Shown: piece after piece, positions 8,488 through 17,513 of the stretch
Position numbering within the stretch: position 1 is the stretch's first letter
How the letters are laid out: each line of letters starts with the position of its first letter
NCBI GenBank assembly: GCA_043765375.1
Contig: JAYUJH010000023.1
Location: 34,763 to 98,762 of the forward strand
DNA: 64,000 nucleotides
Origin: JAYUJH01 sp043765375
GTDB taxonomy: Bacteria; Pseudomonadota; Alphaproteobacteria; Rickettsiales; UBA998
Reading direction: 5' to 3'
The notes under the pieces: model-generated
The model's database searches: none
Told to the model about the DNA's origin: nothing
Seen by the model: only the letters and a program-made list of their open reading frames with translations
Translations under genes and position numbers: made by a program

Positions 8488-10188
8488 TTAAGCAATCCAT
8501 TCATATGTTGTAACGTCGCTTGCTTGCCATAAGTGATTATTTTGGGCAATTAATAATGTTTCGCCGTAACCTTCTTTAGCAAAATGTAATTCGTTTGTGC
8601 CAAACCCTGTTGCGTCTGCTGCGGTGAACTGATAGCTAAATAATACATCATTTGCACCATCAAAATCTTCAATCAAATAGGTGCGTGATTGTTGCTCATT
8701 GAATGAATCAACGGATATTGTATCCTTACCCAGTCCGCTTTCAATAGTATCAGCTGCTCCACTATAATTAAATCCTGCTTCGGCTGAACCCGTGATGGTT
8801 GTGTTTGTGCCGCCAGCTTCAATATAATCATTTCCGCCGCCTGCTTTGATGGTATCAGCATCTTCAAAGCCAAACAAATAATCATTGCCATCGCCCGCAA
8901 TCAAGGTATCATTGCCCCATAACCCATAAAGAACGTTATCGCCTTCCAAATCAACTACCAAGTCATCGCCATTACCGCCGTCCATATAATCATTTCCAGC
9001 TCCGCCATATATTGTGTCATTGCCTTCATCACCACCGACATAATAATCGTCACCGTCACCAGCATTTATTAAATCATTACCATCACCTGCAACAATGTAA
9101 TCCATTGAAACACCACCAGTGATTATGTCATTACCCATATCACCATATAGGTAATTATAGCCAGTTCCACCATCAATTACATCATCAAATGACCCACCAT
9201 ATATTGTGTCATTCCCGTTGCCACCGAGCAAAGTATTTTCCCCGTCGCTAAGCACATGACCATCTTCAAATAAATAATATCCGTCACCGCCATTTATATA
9301 ATCATCGCCTTCGCCACCATCTAGCAAATCACCGCCATCATTCCCTACTAAACTATCATCGCCTTCGCCACCATAAATGCTATCTGAACCAGCATATCCG
9401 CCTAATTCGTCATTGCCAGCTCCGCCATTTATTGAGTCACCGTCAATTCCACCACCAATTTCATCATTGCCATTGCCACCATTTAGCGTATCAGCACCGC
9501 CATCATTAAATATTTTATCATTGCCGTCATCACCATCAACTAAATCAGCATCAAACCCTGCAAATACGGTATCGTCACCAACGCCAGCATAAACCATATT
9601 TGCGCCGCCGTCCGTGATGATGAAATCTGCATCGCCTAGCGCATCATCATAATTATCGCCGTAAATTGTATCATTGCCATTTCCGCCATAAATTGTATCA
9701 GAACCAAGCCCTGCGATAATGGAATCATTGCCATCATCACCACCAATAATATCATTCCCAGCATAACCAACAATGAAATCGTCCCCTTCGCCACCCCAGA
9801 CAGTATCGTCACCTGCACCTGCATCAACGTAATCATCATCTTGCTCAGCTAAAATCAAATCATTTCCTGCGTCCGCAACTATTGTGTCGTTACCAACCCA
9901 ACCGAAAAGCGTATCATTGCCATCGCCACCATCAATTATATCATTACCGTCATCACCACCAATGACATCATTGCCTGCACCACCATCTAATATGTCGTTG
10001 CCAGTCCAACCCCATAAAGTATCATCACCTTCGCCACCATTAACAAAATCTTCGCCTCCGTCACCAAACAATAAATCGTTTCCAGCGGAAGCGGGTATGT
10101 AATCATCGCCGCCTTTGCCTTCAATTATGTCATCTTCTATTGTTGTAACAAAGTTTTCTGCTGCGTCTGTGCCGATTATATTTACCAT
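8488..10188 (-). CDS. RTX (hemolysin-type calcium-binding repeat) protein
   Basis: The 566-aa protein is almost entirely tandem nonapeptides of the GGxGxDxxx type, which fold as a calcium-bound parallel beta-roll outside the cell. The repeats run from about residue 20 to 465. They are followed by a non-repeat C-terminal segment of about 100 residues (ADTIESGLGKDTISVDSF and onward) that probably holds the type I secretion signal. No protease, lipase or adhesin domain is visible, so the protein is either structural or has lost its effector domain. No HlyB/HlyD/TolC-type exporter lies in the window. The repeats make the complementary strand look Pro/Ser-rich and coding, which is an artefact. A terminator lies downstream. 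Confidence 0.9.
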   Translation of the reverse strand: MVNIIGTDAAENFVTTIEDDIIEGKGGDDYIPASAGNDLLFGDGGEDFVNGGEGDDTLWGWTGNDILDGGAGNDVIGGDDGNDIIDGGDGNDTLFGWVGNDTIVADAGNDLILAEQDDDYVDAGAGDDTVWGGEGDDFIVGYAGNDIIGGDDGNDSIIAGLGSDTIYGGNGNDTIYGDNYDDALGDADFIITDGGANMVYAGVGDDTVFAGFDADLVDGDDGNDKIFNDGGADTLNGGNGNDEIGGGIDGDSINGGAGNDELGGYAGSDSIYGGEGDDSLVGNDGGDLLDGGEGDDYINGGDGYYLFEDGHVLSDGENTLLGGNGNDTIYGGSFDDVIDGGTGYNYLYGDMGNDIITGGVSMDYIVAGDGNDLINAGDGDDYYVGGDEGNDTIYGGAGNDYMDGGNGDDLVVDLEGDNVLYGLWGNDTLIAGDGNDYLFGFEDADTIKAGGGNDYIEAGGTNTTITGSAEAGFNYSGAADTIESGLGKDTISVDSFNEQQSRTYLIEDFDGANDVLFSYQFTAADATGFGTNELHFAKEGYGETLLIAQNNHLWQASDVTTYEWIA

Positions 10189-10245
10189 GACGAAATCCTT
10201 AAAATATTATTTATATATCCTAAATATACGGTTAATTTATTCATG

Positions 10246-11154
10246 TCAATGATTTATAAACTTATATGACATGATCTTATATGCCAATTTTGCTGCCAAA
10301 AAATCATATGAATGAAAACCTTCAATTGGTGCAAGTTCATTCACATCTGCCCCAACAACATTGCAAATTTGAGTTGCTCGCTTAATGATTTTCATTGCAT
10401 CTGCCCAAAATAATCCCCCCGGTTCGGGCGTTCCAGTTGCTGCCATGATGCTTGCATCAAGCCCATCAACATCAAATGTGAGATAAACATTGCGCCCACG
10501 CAAATGTGAAATAATATTTTCCACCTCCCAATTTGCCATGTCATGCCCCCAATATATGTGGATACGATGTTTATTGGCTTCGTAAAATGGTATCTCCGAG
10601 GCGGAAATATTGCGAATGCCACATGAAACTAGGGTTAAATCATGTCCATTATTTTTCACTTCCGCATCATCAACGCATCTTCGCAATGCTGAAGCATGGC
10701 TATAATGCTCACCCATATAACCATCACGCAAATCTGCGTGTGCATCAAAATGCAGAATTACCAAATCATCATATTTGCGTGCAAACGGACGAATTATTCC
10801 CGCCGTGATTGAATGTTCGCCGCCAAATGTCATGGGGAACTTGCCATCTGCTAGCACTTGCTCAATGATTTCTTCAAGTTGCTTTAATGCGAGTGCATTT
10901 GGGCGGGCAATTTCAACTGGTGGCAGGGTGACAATCCCTATTTGTTTATAAGGCTCGCACCATAATGTTTCATCAAATAATTCAAGTTCGGGCGAAGCGT
11001 CAATCATTGCTTGTGGGGCGCGTGATGTTCCACCGCCATAGCTAACAGATGCCTCCAATCCAAATGGAATTATCACCGCTTTTGCTTGCTCATAACTCAC
11101 TGCATTTTCAGCGGGTAATTTCAAAAACCCTTGCTCACTCGGAAGTATTTTCAT
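10246..11154 (-). CDS. speB: Agmatinase-type ureohydrolase SpeB
   Basis: This ureohydrolase probably cleaves agmatine to putrescine and urea in polyamine synthesis. The 302-aa protein carries the binuclear Mn motifs of the arginase/agmatinase fold: GGEHSIT, HFDAHADLRD and DVDGLDAS. The sequence GTPEPGG following the last motif is typical of agmatinases. Formimidoylglutamase or guanidinobutyrase activity cannot be excluded from sequence alone. It starts 20 bp after a small membrane protein gene and may be the last gene of a pha-linked transcript. Confidence 0.85.
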   Translation of the reverse strand: MKILPSEQGFLKLPAENAVSYEQAKAVIIPFGLEASVSYGGGTSRAPQAMIDASPELELFDETLWCEPYKQIGIVTLPPVEIARPNALALKQLEEIIEQVLADGKFPMTFGGEHSITAGIIRPFARKYDDLVILHFDAHADLRDGYMGEHYSHASALRRCVDDAEVKNNGHDLTLVSCGIRNISASEIPFYEANKHRIHIYWGHDMANWEVENIISHLRGRNVYLTFDVDGLDASIMAATGTPEPGGLFWADAMKIIKRATQICNVVGADVNELAPIEGFHSYDFLAAKLAYKIMSYKFINH

Positions 11155-11174
11155 AACTCACACTCTATAAAAAA

Positions 11175-11465
11175 TTAAATACTAGTCTTTCCAGCTTCCA
11201 CTAAAATTAAAAAAGAAATAAAAAAAACTATAGATGAAAATATAATTGCTTTCAGATATTTTGATTTTTTAACCTCGTTTGGCTGTCCAATCAATTTTTC
11301 ATGTAGTTTAATGTAATGGTGAATATGCAATATAACAAAACAGAAAAACACATAAAAAACCGCATTTACTTCATTTATACGAAATATTTTAATCCCATAT
11401 TCTATACGGACAATATCAATTATAACAAAACATAATGGAATTATTAAATGCAGCGCAAAAAACAT
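11175..11465 (-). CDS. Small hypothetical membrane protein
   Basis: I do not recognise this 96-aa protein. It has three likely membrane segments: the N-terminal FFALHLIIPLCFVIIDIV stretch, a central AVFYVFFCFVILHI stretch, and a C-terminal IIFSSIVFFISFLILV stretch. A short basic loop separates the last two. The final codons of phaB supply a GGAG Shine-Dalgarno 9 bases before its ATG, so it is very probably translated and cotranscribed with phaB. It lies between phaB and speB on the same strand. Confidence 0.6.
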   Translation of the reverse strand: MFFALHLIIPLCFVIIDIVRIEYGIKIFRINEVNAVFYVFFCFVILHIHHYIKLHEKLIGQPNEVKKSKYLKAIIFSSIVFFISFLILVEAGKTSI

Positions 11466-11470
11466 ATTAT

Positions 11471-12196
11471 TTACTCCATATTTTGTCCGCCGTTGATGGA
11501 GATGGTTTCACCCGTGATGAAGCCGCTATTTTCACCCACCAAAAATAACACGCAACGGGCGATTTCTTCAGGCTCACCCATGCGTCCAACTGGAATGCCA
11601 GCGATAATTTGTTGCAAAATATCTTCCCTAATTGCTGAAGTCATATCCGTTTTGATATAACCTGGTGCAATCGCGTTGACAGTAATTCCTTTGCCCGCTG
11701 ATTCCCGAGCTAATGCTTTAGTGAAGCCCAGCATTCCTGATTTTGCTGCGGAATAATTAGTTTGTCCAAATTGCCCGACTTGCGCATTAATTGAACTAAT
11801 ATTCACAATTCGCCCGAAACTTTGCTCCCGCATACCCTCAATCACCGCCCGTGACATGCTGAAACATGAGTTCAAATTGGTAGTAATTACATCATTCCAT
11901 TTGGCAAAATCCATTTTGTGCATTGCACCATCACGAGTTATTCCCGCATTATTAATCAACACAGAAATATTCCCTCCAACCGCTTTGCTTGCCTCTTCCA
12001 CGCCCCGAGCGCAATCTGCAAAATCTGATACGTCCCATTTGATTGCTTTGATTCCAGTCTCCAACGTGAATGCTTGCGCCACATCATCACGAGTTGCGTA
12101 ATTCACCACCACATCATAGCCAGCATTTTTCAATTCCACCGCAATTGATTTACCAATTCCACGAGTTCCACCAGTTACGATTGCATTTTTAGTCAT
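11471..12196 (-). CDS. phaB: Acetoacetyl-CoA reductase PhaB
   Basis: PhaB reduces acetoacetyl-CoA to (R)-3-hydroxybutyryl-CoA with NADPH, the second step of polyhydroxybutyrate synthesis. The 241-aa short-chain dehydrogenase has the cofactor motif TGGTRGIGKSIA, the NNAG motif (LINNAGITRDG), and the catalytic Ser-Tyr-Lys (ISSINAQVGQFGQ then NYSAAKSG). The QFGQTNYSAAK stretch and the C-terminal INGGQ match PhaB rather than FabG. It lies 90 bp after phaA on the same strand. No phaC synthase is in the window, so polymer formation is not proved. Confidence 0.9.
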   Translation of the reverse strand: MTKNAIVTGGTRGIGKSIAVELKNAGYDVVVNYATRDDVAQAFTLETGIKAIKWDVSDFADCARGVEEASKAVGGNISVLINNAGITRDGAMHKMDFAKWNDVITTNLNSCFSMSRAVIEGMREQSFGRIVNISSINAQVGQFGQTNYSAAKSGMLGFTKALARESAGKGITVNAIAPGYIKTDMTSAIREDILQQIIAGIPVGRMGEPEEIARCVLFLVGENSGFITGETISINGGQNME

Positions 12197-12286
12197 ATTT
12201 ATTACCTGTTTTTATAAGTTTTATTCAATATATTTCGGACTTTGTTAATAACGCCCACTTTGCCACATATGTTAACTACGTTCATG

Positions 12287-13480
12287 TTAATCACGTTCAA
12301 TCGCCATCGCCACGCCCATGCCACCACCAATGCACAATGTCGCTAGTCCTTTTTTAGCATCACGGCGGTTCATTTCATGAATTAAGCTAGTGAGAACTCT
12401 TGCGCCCGATGCACCAATTGGGTGACCAAGTGCAATCGCTCCACCATTCACATTGAGTTTTTCTGGTGCAAAACCAAGCGCACGAGTAACTGATAATGCT
12501 TGCGCTGCGAATGCCTCATTTGATTCCACCAAATCTAGATCAGCAACAGTCCAGCCCGCTTTTGCCAAACATTTTTGCGTCGCTGTGATTGGGCCTGTTC
12601 CCATAATGGCTGGATCAACGCCTGCATGTGACCATGATTTAATAGTAGCAAGCACTTTCAACCCACGTTTTTCCGCTTCTGCACGGCTCATCACCATTAA
12701 TGCTGCTGCACCATCGTTTAATCCCGAGGCATTACCCGCCGTTACGCTCCCGTCTTTGTCAAAAGCTGGCTTTAACGCTGCTAATTTCTCCAATGTGGTT
12801 ACTCGTGGGTGTTCATCTTTATCAATTACAATATCACCTTTGCGGTCTTTAATCACCACTGGCACAATTTCATCAACAAATCGCCCTGCTGCAATCGCTG
12901 CTGCCGCTTTTTCCTGCGATTCAAATGCGAGTGCATCTTGGTCTTGACGTGAAATATTAAATTGTTTGGCAATATTTTCTGCCGTCATACCCATATGATA
13001 ATTGTTAAATGCGTCCCATAATCCATCATGCACCATAGTATCAATCTGTGTTGCATTACCCATTTTAACGCCCGCTCGCAACGCCATTGCATGAGGTGAA
13101 GCTGACATATTTTCCTGCCCACCAGCTATGATAATTTTTGCATCACCACATTTTATTGCTTGATAGGCAAGAGCAACCGCTCGCAAACCAGACCCACATA
13201 CTTGGTTAATCGTCCAAGCTGGCACATTATGCGCTAATCCAGCTAGCACAGATGCTTGACGGGCTGGGTTCTGCCCTGATGCTGCCGTTAGCACTTGCCC
13301 CATGATAACTTCACAAACTTCATCATTGGCAACACCACTTTGCTCCAATATTTTTTTTATCACGGTGCTACCCAAAATATGCGCTGGCACATTTGACAAT
13401 CCGCCCATAAATCCACCAATAGCAGTTCTTGCTGCCCCAGTGATTACTACATCTAATTTGCGATCAATATTAACATTCAT
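12287..13480 (-). CDS. phaA: Acetyl-CoA C-acetyltransferase (beta-ketothiolase) PhaA
   Basis: This thiolase condenses two acetyl-CoA to acetoacetyl-CoA, or works in reverse. It is 397 aa, the usual length. The acyl-accepting Cys lies in NQVCGSGLRAVAL (near residue 90). The substrate His lies in GGAIALGHPIGASGAR, and the second Cys in the C-terminal TLCIGGGMGVAMAIER. Pairing with phaB immediately downstream identifies the biosynthetic PHB-type thiolase. An RNA start upstream in the 188-bp gap to the DoxX gene is likely but no clear promoter was picked. Confidence 0.94.
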   Translation of the reverse strand: MNVNIDRKLDVVITGAARTAIGGFMGGLSNVPAHILGSTVIKKILEQSGVANDEVCEVIMGQVLTAASGQNPARQASVLAGLAHNVPAWTINQVCGSGLRAVALAYQAIKCGDAKIIIAGGQENMSASPHAMALRAGVKMGNATQIDTMVHDGLWDAFNNYHMGMTAENIAKQFNISRQDQDALAFESQEKAAAAIAAGRFVDEIVPVVIKDRKGDIVIDKDEHPRVTTLEKLAALKPAFDKDGSVTAGNASGLNDGAAALMVMSRAEAEKRGLKVLATIKSWSHAGVDPAIMGTGPITATQKCLAKAGWTVADLDLVESNEAFAAQALSVTRALGFAPEKLNVNGGAIALGHPIGASGARVLTSLIHEMNRRDAKKGLATLCIGGGMGVAMAIERD

Positions 13481-13668
13481 GAATAAATATCCTTAAAAAC
13501 AATTATAATTTGAGCTAAAAAATATCTATTTATTTAAGGTTTGTCCAGCATTAATTATGTTGCATTGCACAGTTGAATTAGCTTCCAGTTGAACATGTAT
13601 ATATATGTGACGGCAACAAGTATATTAAGGGCTTGCAAAATTAAGCTCACTTAATTATAAACTATGAC

Positions 13669-14115
13669 ATGTTCAAATCATTAATATCAATTTTGGAAAA
13701 TACGGGATATAACTTATTATCATTATTGATGCGAATATATTTATTTAGCATATTCTTCACTTCTGGCAATAATAAATTGAATAATTTATGGCAAGGAGAT
13801 TGGCAACAAACAGTTGATTTGTTCATTGATGTTCACCCCGTTCCTTATATTCCCCCCGAGATAGCAGCGATATTTGGCACATCAGCAGAGGTGATTTTCG
13901 CTGCATTATTATTAATGGGGCTTTGCACCCGCTTTGCCTCACTTGGGTTGTTGGCAGTGACTGCCGTAATTGAATTATCATTCAGGTTCATTGACCCGCA
14001 ATATATCACATTTGAGGCGCATATCATGTGGGGATTGTTGCTCGCTGCATTATTATGCAAAGGGGCAGGGGCGTTTTCAGTTGATTGGCTGTTATTTAGC
14101 AAAAAAAGCAATTAA
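13669..14115 (+). CDS. DoxX family membrane protein
   Basis: This 148-aa polytopic membrane protein has four predicted helices. It opens with the LMRIYLFSIFFTSGNNKLNN motif typical of DoxX-like proteins (helix 1 followed by a G-x-x-K/N turn). FIDPQYITFEAHIMWGLLLAALL near the C-terminus matches the family's last two helices. DoxX proteins are linked to quinone or sulfur redox and stress, but the exact role is unknown. It is convergent with the ABC ATPase gene; a dispersed repeat lies between them. Confidence 0.8.
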   Translation: MFKSLISILENTGYNLLSLLMRIYLFSIFFTSGNNKLNNLWQGDWQQTVDLFIDVHPVPYIPPEIAAIFGTSAEVIFAALLLMGLCTRFASLGLLAVTAVIELSFRFIDPQYITFEAHIMWGLLLAALLCKGAGAFSVDWLLFSKKSN

Positions 14116-14136
14116 CAACAGTATATTTATCAGCGT

Positions 14137-14187
14137 GTCACGCCAGTGAAGGGTTCGTCACACCAGTGAAGGCTGATATCCATCATT
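14137..14187. repeat. Diverged palindromic repeat overlapping a gene end
   Basis: The stretch contains two head-to-tail half copies, GTCACGCCAGTGAAGG at 14137 and GTCACACCAGTGAAGG at 14157. The second continues into CTGATATCCATCA. On the minus strand this matches the inverted-repeat arms at 1-26 and 149-174 with a few substitutions. It supplies the last codons and the stop of the neighbouring ABC ATPase gene. Confidence 0.65.
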
Positions 14188-14898
14188 AATCACCTGCAAG
14201 AAAGCCCGCTCAAGAGAAATGCCCTCATATTGTTTTGAGAAATCCTCCGTTGCACCATAATATTGCATTTCACCATTATGCAAAATAGCGATACGGTCGC
14301 ATATCTCTTCAATATCCGCCAAAATATGCGAACTAAAGAATATTGTGCGCCCTTCTGCTTTTGCCTGTTTCAACCTATCTTTCAACTGAATGCGAGCTTT
14401 TGGGTCAAGCCCGCTCATTGGTTCATCTAAAATAACCAACGGCGTATTCACCATCAGGCTTGAAATTAAACCGATTTTCTGCCCCATACCCTTGGAATAT
14501 CCTGATATTTTCCGCTTCAAAGCATCGGGATCCAACCCCAGTGATTCCGCCTCATATTGTGCTTGCGCCAAATTAAACTTGCAACCATAATATGATAATG
14601 CAATTTTCAAGCATTCAATTCCCGTTAAATGACGTGATGGTTGAAACTTTTCGGGCAGATATGTCAGATGTTTTTTAGCAGAAACATTTTTCCAATCCTC
14701 GCCAAAAATGCTCACACTGCCAGCATCAGCCCGCACCAACCCAACAATAATTTTTATCAGCGTAGTTTTGCCAATGCCATTTAACCCAATTAAGCCAAAA
14801 ATCTCACCCGCTTCAAGCTGCAAACCAAGCGATTTTAGCACTTGGTTTTTCTCAAATGATTTACTAATATTATCAACGATTAAAGGTTTTTCTGTCAT
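14158..14898 (-). CDS. ABC transporter ATP-binding protein (CcmA/NatA-like)
   Basis: This 246-aa ATPase energises an unidentified ABC transporter. It has Walker A GLNGIGKTTLIK, a variant signature SGYSKGMGQK (instead of LSGGMKQR), Walker B LVILDEPMSGLDP and the switch His in FFSSHILAD. The order and the DEPMSGLDP spacing fit the single-domain exporters that pair with ABC-2 permeases. No permease gene is adjacent. The final residues DGYQPSLV and the stop are encoded by a dispersed palindromic repeat (14137-14187), so the original C-terminus may have been replaced. Confidence 0.9.
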   Translation of the reverse strand: MTEKPLIVDNISKSFEKNQVLKSLGLQLEAGEIFGLIGLNGIGKTTLIKIIVGLVRADAGSVSIFGEDWKNVSAKKHLTYLPEKFQPSRHLTGIECLKIALSYYGCKFNLAQAQYEAESLGLDPDALKRKISGYSKGMGQKIGLISSLMVNTPLVILDEPMSGLDPKARIQLKDRLKQAKAEGRTIFFSSHILADIEEICDRIAILHNGEMQYYGATEDFSKQYEGISLERAFLQVINDGYQPSLV

Positions 14899-14993
14899 AA
14901 CGATAATTACTGATTGATTTTTATAAATAATTCAACTAATTTCATTAATTAAATATTACAAATATAAAATAATTTTGAAATTGAGATAAAACT

Positions 14994-16208
14994 ATGTCAC
15001 AACCAATCATGTCACAAGCATCAGAGTCGCAACAAATGGCGCAAAATGAAGATTTTCCTGCTAACAACGCAAAAAGTGACAACTCAAAAGGTTCAAACTT
15101 CAATATTGGGCGAGGGGAGTTATTCAAAGCATTGTCACATGCACAATCCGTGGTTGAAAAACGTGGAACAATACCCATTTTAAGCAATATAAAAATAGAT
15201 GTGATTGATGGTTTCATTGAGTTGACTGCCACTGATATGGAAATTGCGGTGATGGATAAAGTTCCAGCCGATGTTGGCAAAACTGGTAGCCTCACCATGC
15301 CCGCTCACATGTTATATGATATTGTGCGCAGGCTTCCCGATGATGCGGATATTAATTTTTCTGAAGATAAATCAGCGCAAAAGGTCAATATTAAAGCTGG
15401 CAGTGCCAAGTTTTCGCTTGCAACATTGCCAGTTGATGAGTTTCCAAGCATTGGTGGAGGAATATTGCCCAATAGCTTTTCAATCACCAAGGAACAATGC
15501 CGAATATTAGTTGAAAAAACTCGCTTTGCCATGTCAAATGAAGAAACTCGCTATTATCTTAATGGCGTTTATTTGCATGAATCTGAGTGCGATGGCGTTC
15601 CAGTATTGCGGGCAGTTGCAACTGATGGTCATCGCCTTTCAAGGGTTGATGTGCCGTTGCCAGATGGTGCAGCGGGAGTTGGTGGCTCAATCATACCCCG
15701 CAAAACTATTGGTGAAATTGGTAAATTGCTAGAAGATTCCATAGATAAAGTCCATATTTCAGTTTCTGATAGCAAAATTAGGTTTGTATTTGGTAATACG
15801 ATATTATTTTCCAAATTAATTGATGGTAATTTCCCTGATTATGCTAGAGTTATTCCTGCAAATAACGAAATTATTTTGCAAGTTAATGCTGTGGCACTCG
15901 CCAAAGCAGCGGATAGAGTATCTGTTGTTTCCTCCGAGAAAGTGCGGGGGGTGAAGTTGCAAATAGAAAATAATAGCATAACCGTCACCACGCCAACTGC
16001 TGACCAAAACCAAGGTGAGGAAAAAATTATTGCTGAATATTCAGCCGAACCAATATCAATTGGGTTTAATTGCAAATATTTGACGGAAGTTTTGGCGCAA
16101 GTTGAAAGTGCCGATGTGCGCTTTAAGTTAAGCAATGGTGGCGCATCATTAGTGTTAGATCCAAATGATGATAGCGTATTATATGTGATTATGCCGATGC
16201 GAGTTTAA
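14994..16208 (+). CDS. dnaN: DNA polymerase III beta subunit (sliding clamp)
   Basis: DnaN forms the ring that tethers polymerase to DNA. The 404-aa protein has the clamp signatures LFKALSHAQSVVEKRGTIPILSNIKI, then TRYYLNGVYLHE, VATDGHRLSRVDVPLP, IPRKTIGEIGKLL, and the C-terminal VLYVIMPMRV that binds clamp partners. An N-terminal extension of about 35 polar residues precedes the conserved start of domain 1. Three in-frame ATGs lie in that extension (14994, 15009 and 15036 region), so the true start is uncertain. recF follows after 24 bp. Confidence 0.96.
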   Translation: MSQPIMSQASESQQMAQNEDFPANNAKSDNSKGSNFNIGRGELFKALSHAQSVVEKRGTIPILSNIKIDVIDGFIELTATDMEIAVMDKVPADVGKTGSLTMPAHMLYDIVRRLPDDADINFSEDKSAQKVNIKAGSAKFSLATLPVDEFPSIGGGILPNSFSITKEQCRILVEKTRFAMSNEETRYYLNGVYLHESECDGVPVLRAVATDGHRLSRVDVPLPDGAAGVGGSIIPRKTIGEIGKLLEDSIDKVHISVSDSKIRFVFGNTILFSKLIDGNFPDYARVIPANNEIILQVNAVALAKAADRVSVVSSEKVRGVKLQIENNSITVTTPTADQNQGEEKIIAEYSAEPISIGFNCKYLTEVLAQVESADVRFKLSNGGASLVLDPNDDSVLYVIMPMRV

Positions 16209-16232
16209 GTTCCTGAGTTGAGGATATATTAA

Positions 16233-17426
16233 TTGTATGGATTGCAATCACTAACTCTGCATAATTTTCGCTCACATGCGCATTTTTCGCTTGAGTGCTG
16301 TGCGCCAGTTATTGAGTTCAACCTGCCAACGTTTGATTGCGCCCAGCCAAACCAAGAATATTCACCAAAAAATGTGGTGATTAAAAATGTAGTGATTACG
16401 GGGGCGAATGGTGCGGGTAAAACGAATATTTTAGAAGCAATATCCATGCTTACTGTTGGCAAGGGTATGCGGGGAACGGCGCTTCACGAGCATCTGCGAA
16501 TAAGAGAAAACAGTTTTGGAGGTAGTGCTGCGGAAGCGAATTTTTGGGCGGTGCGAGCAAACTTGCAAACTGCAAATGGCGAGTGCCAACTCACCGCTGT
16601 TTATGATGCCATCAATGCACCAAAACGTGTTTTGAAATTGGAAGATGATGCTTTGCCCCGTCAAGCTGATATATTACAATATTTATCCATATTATGGTTT
16701 TTGCCAACGCAATCTCATTTATTTCAATCTGGTATGAGTGACAAACGTAAATATTTTGACCGAATTGTTTTTAGTTTTGATTCAAGCCATGCAACTCGCA
16801 TTAACGCTTATGAACATTATATGCGGGAGCGTGGGCGTTTGTTGAAAATTGGTAATTATGATGCACAATGGGTGACGGCGATTGAGGCGAAAATTGCGCA
16901 ATATGCGTTGGAAATTGTGGGAGTGAGATTGCATATTTTGCAGTTGCTCAACCAATCAATTCAAATGCTTGATGATATTTTTCCAAAAGCGATATTACGT
17001 TTTGAAGGCGAGGTGGAGCAGATGATGCAATCACACGAGCAGCCAGAAATAATGTTGCAACAATCGTTGAAAGCGGCGAGAAATATTGATGCACGTTCGG
17101 GCAGGTGCAGTTTGGGAGCGCATAAAAGCCAATTTCATGCGATTTTTTCCAGCAATAATCGTCCCGCTGAATTATGCTCAACTGGGGAGCAGAAGGCGTT
17201 GTTGCTTAGTATTTTAATGGCGCAAATCAAGGCGTTGCAGTTTAATCGTCCGCTGAGTAACACGCCAATAATACTGTTACTTGATGAAATGGTGGCGCAT
17301 TTGGATATTAATCGCCGTAATGCTTTGTTTTCCTTGATAAAATCGTCCAATATACAAGTTTTTGCAACAGGAACTGATGATGCAATATTCATTAACTTGG
17401 AAAATACCATTCATGTTAGGCTTTGA
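16233..17426 (+). CDS. recF: DNA repair and gap-binding ATPase RecF
   Basis: RecF binds gapped DNA and helps load RecA. The TTG start at 16233 gives MYGLQSLTLHNFRSH and is preceded by GAGGA at 16219-16223. Walker A ITGANGAGKTNILEAI is at about 56-70, the SMC-type signature STGEQKALLLSILMAQ and Walker B LLLDEMVAHLD are near the C-terminus. Between the FRSH motif and Walker A lie about 20 extra residues (CAPVIEFNLPTFDCAQPNQE) that most RecF proteins lack. At 397 aa it is slightly long for the family. It follows dnaN as in many alphaproteobacteria. Confidence 0.94.
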   Translation: MYGLQSLTLHNFRSHAHFSLECCAPVIEFNLPTFDCAQPNQEYSPKNVVIKNVVITGANGAGKTNILEAISMLTVGKGMRGTALHEHLRIRENSFGGSAAEANFWAVRANLQTANGECQLTAVYDAINAPKRVLKLEDDALPRQADILQYLSILWFLPTQSHLFQSGMSDKRKYFDRIVFSFDSSHATRINAYEHYMRERGRLLKIGNYDAQWVTAIEAKIAQYALEIVGVRLHILQLLNQSIQMLDDIFPKAILRFEGEVEQMMQSHEQPEIMLQQSLKAARNIDARSGRCSLGAHKSQFHAIFSSNNRPAELCSTGEQKALLLSILMAQIKALQFNRPLSNTPIILLLDEMVAHLDINRRNALFSLIKSSNIQVFATGTDDAIFINLENTIHVRL

Positions 17427-17465
17427 TTTTTATATATTTTCATATCATTGCTTGCCTTTATAATT

Positions 17466-17513
17466 CACCTAAAGTTTATAACTCACCCAAAGTTTATAAC
17501 TCACCCAAAGTTT
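17466..17513. repeat. 18-bp tandem repeat spanning a stop codon
   Basis: Two full 18-bp units (CACCYAAAGTTTATAACT) at 17466 and 17484 and a partial third unit run through the end of the diguanylate cyclase gene. On the minus strand each full unit reads in frame as a TLGEL-stop cassette, so the duplication repeated the gene's tail and stop without extending the protein. Confidence 0.85.

Noticed and set aside
8500..10100. Regular short DNA repeats that could suggest a CRISPR array
   Set aside because: The period is 27 bases and each unit encodes an RTX nonapeptide in one long frame. There are no constant repeats with unique spacers.
9377..10102. Plus-strand open frames rich in Pro and Ser opposite the RTX gene
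   Set aside because: They are the complement of the repetitive RTX codons. Regular GGxGxD codons keep other frames open, and there is no start signal or independent support.
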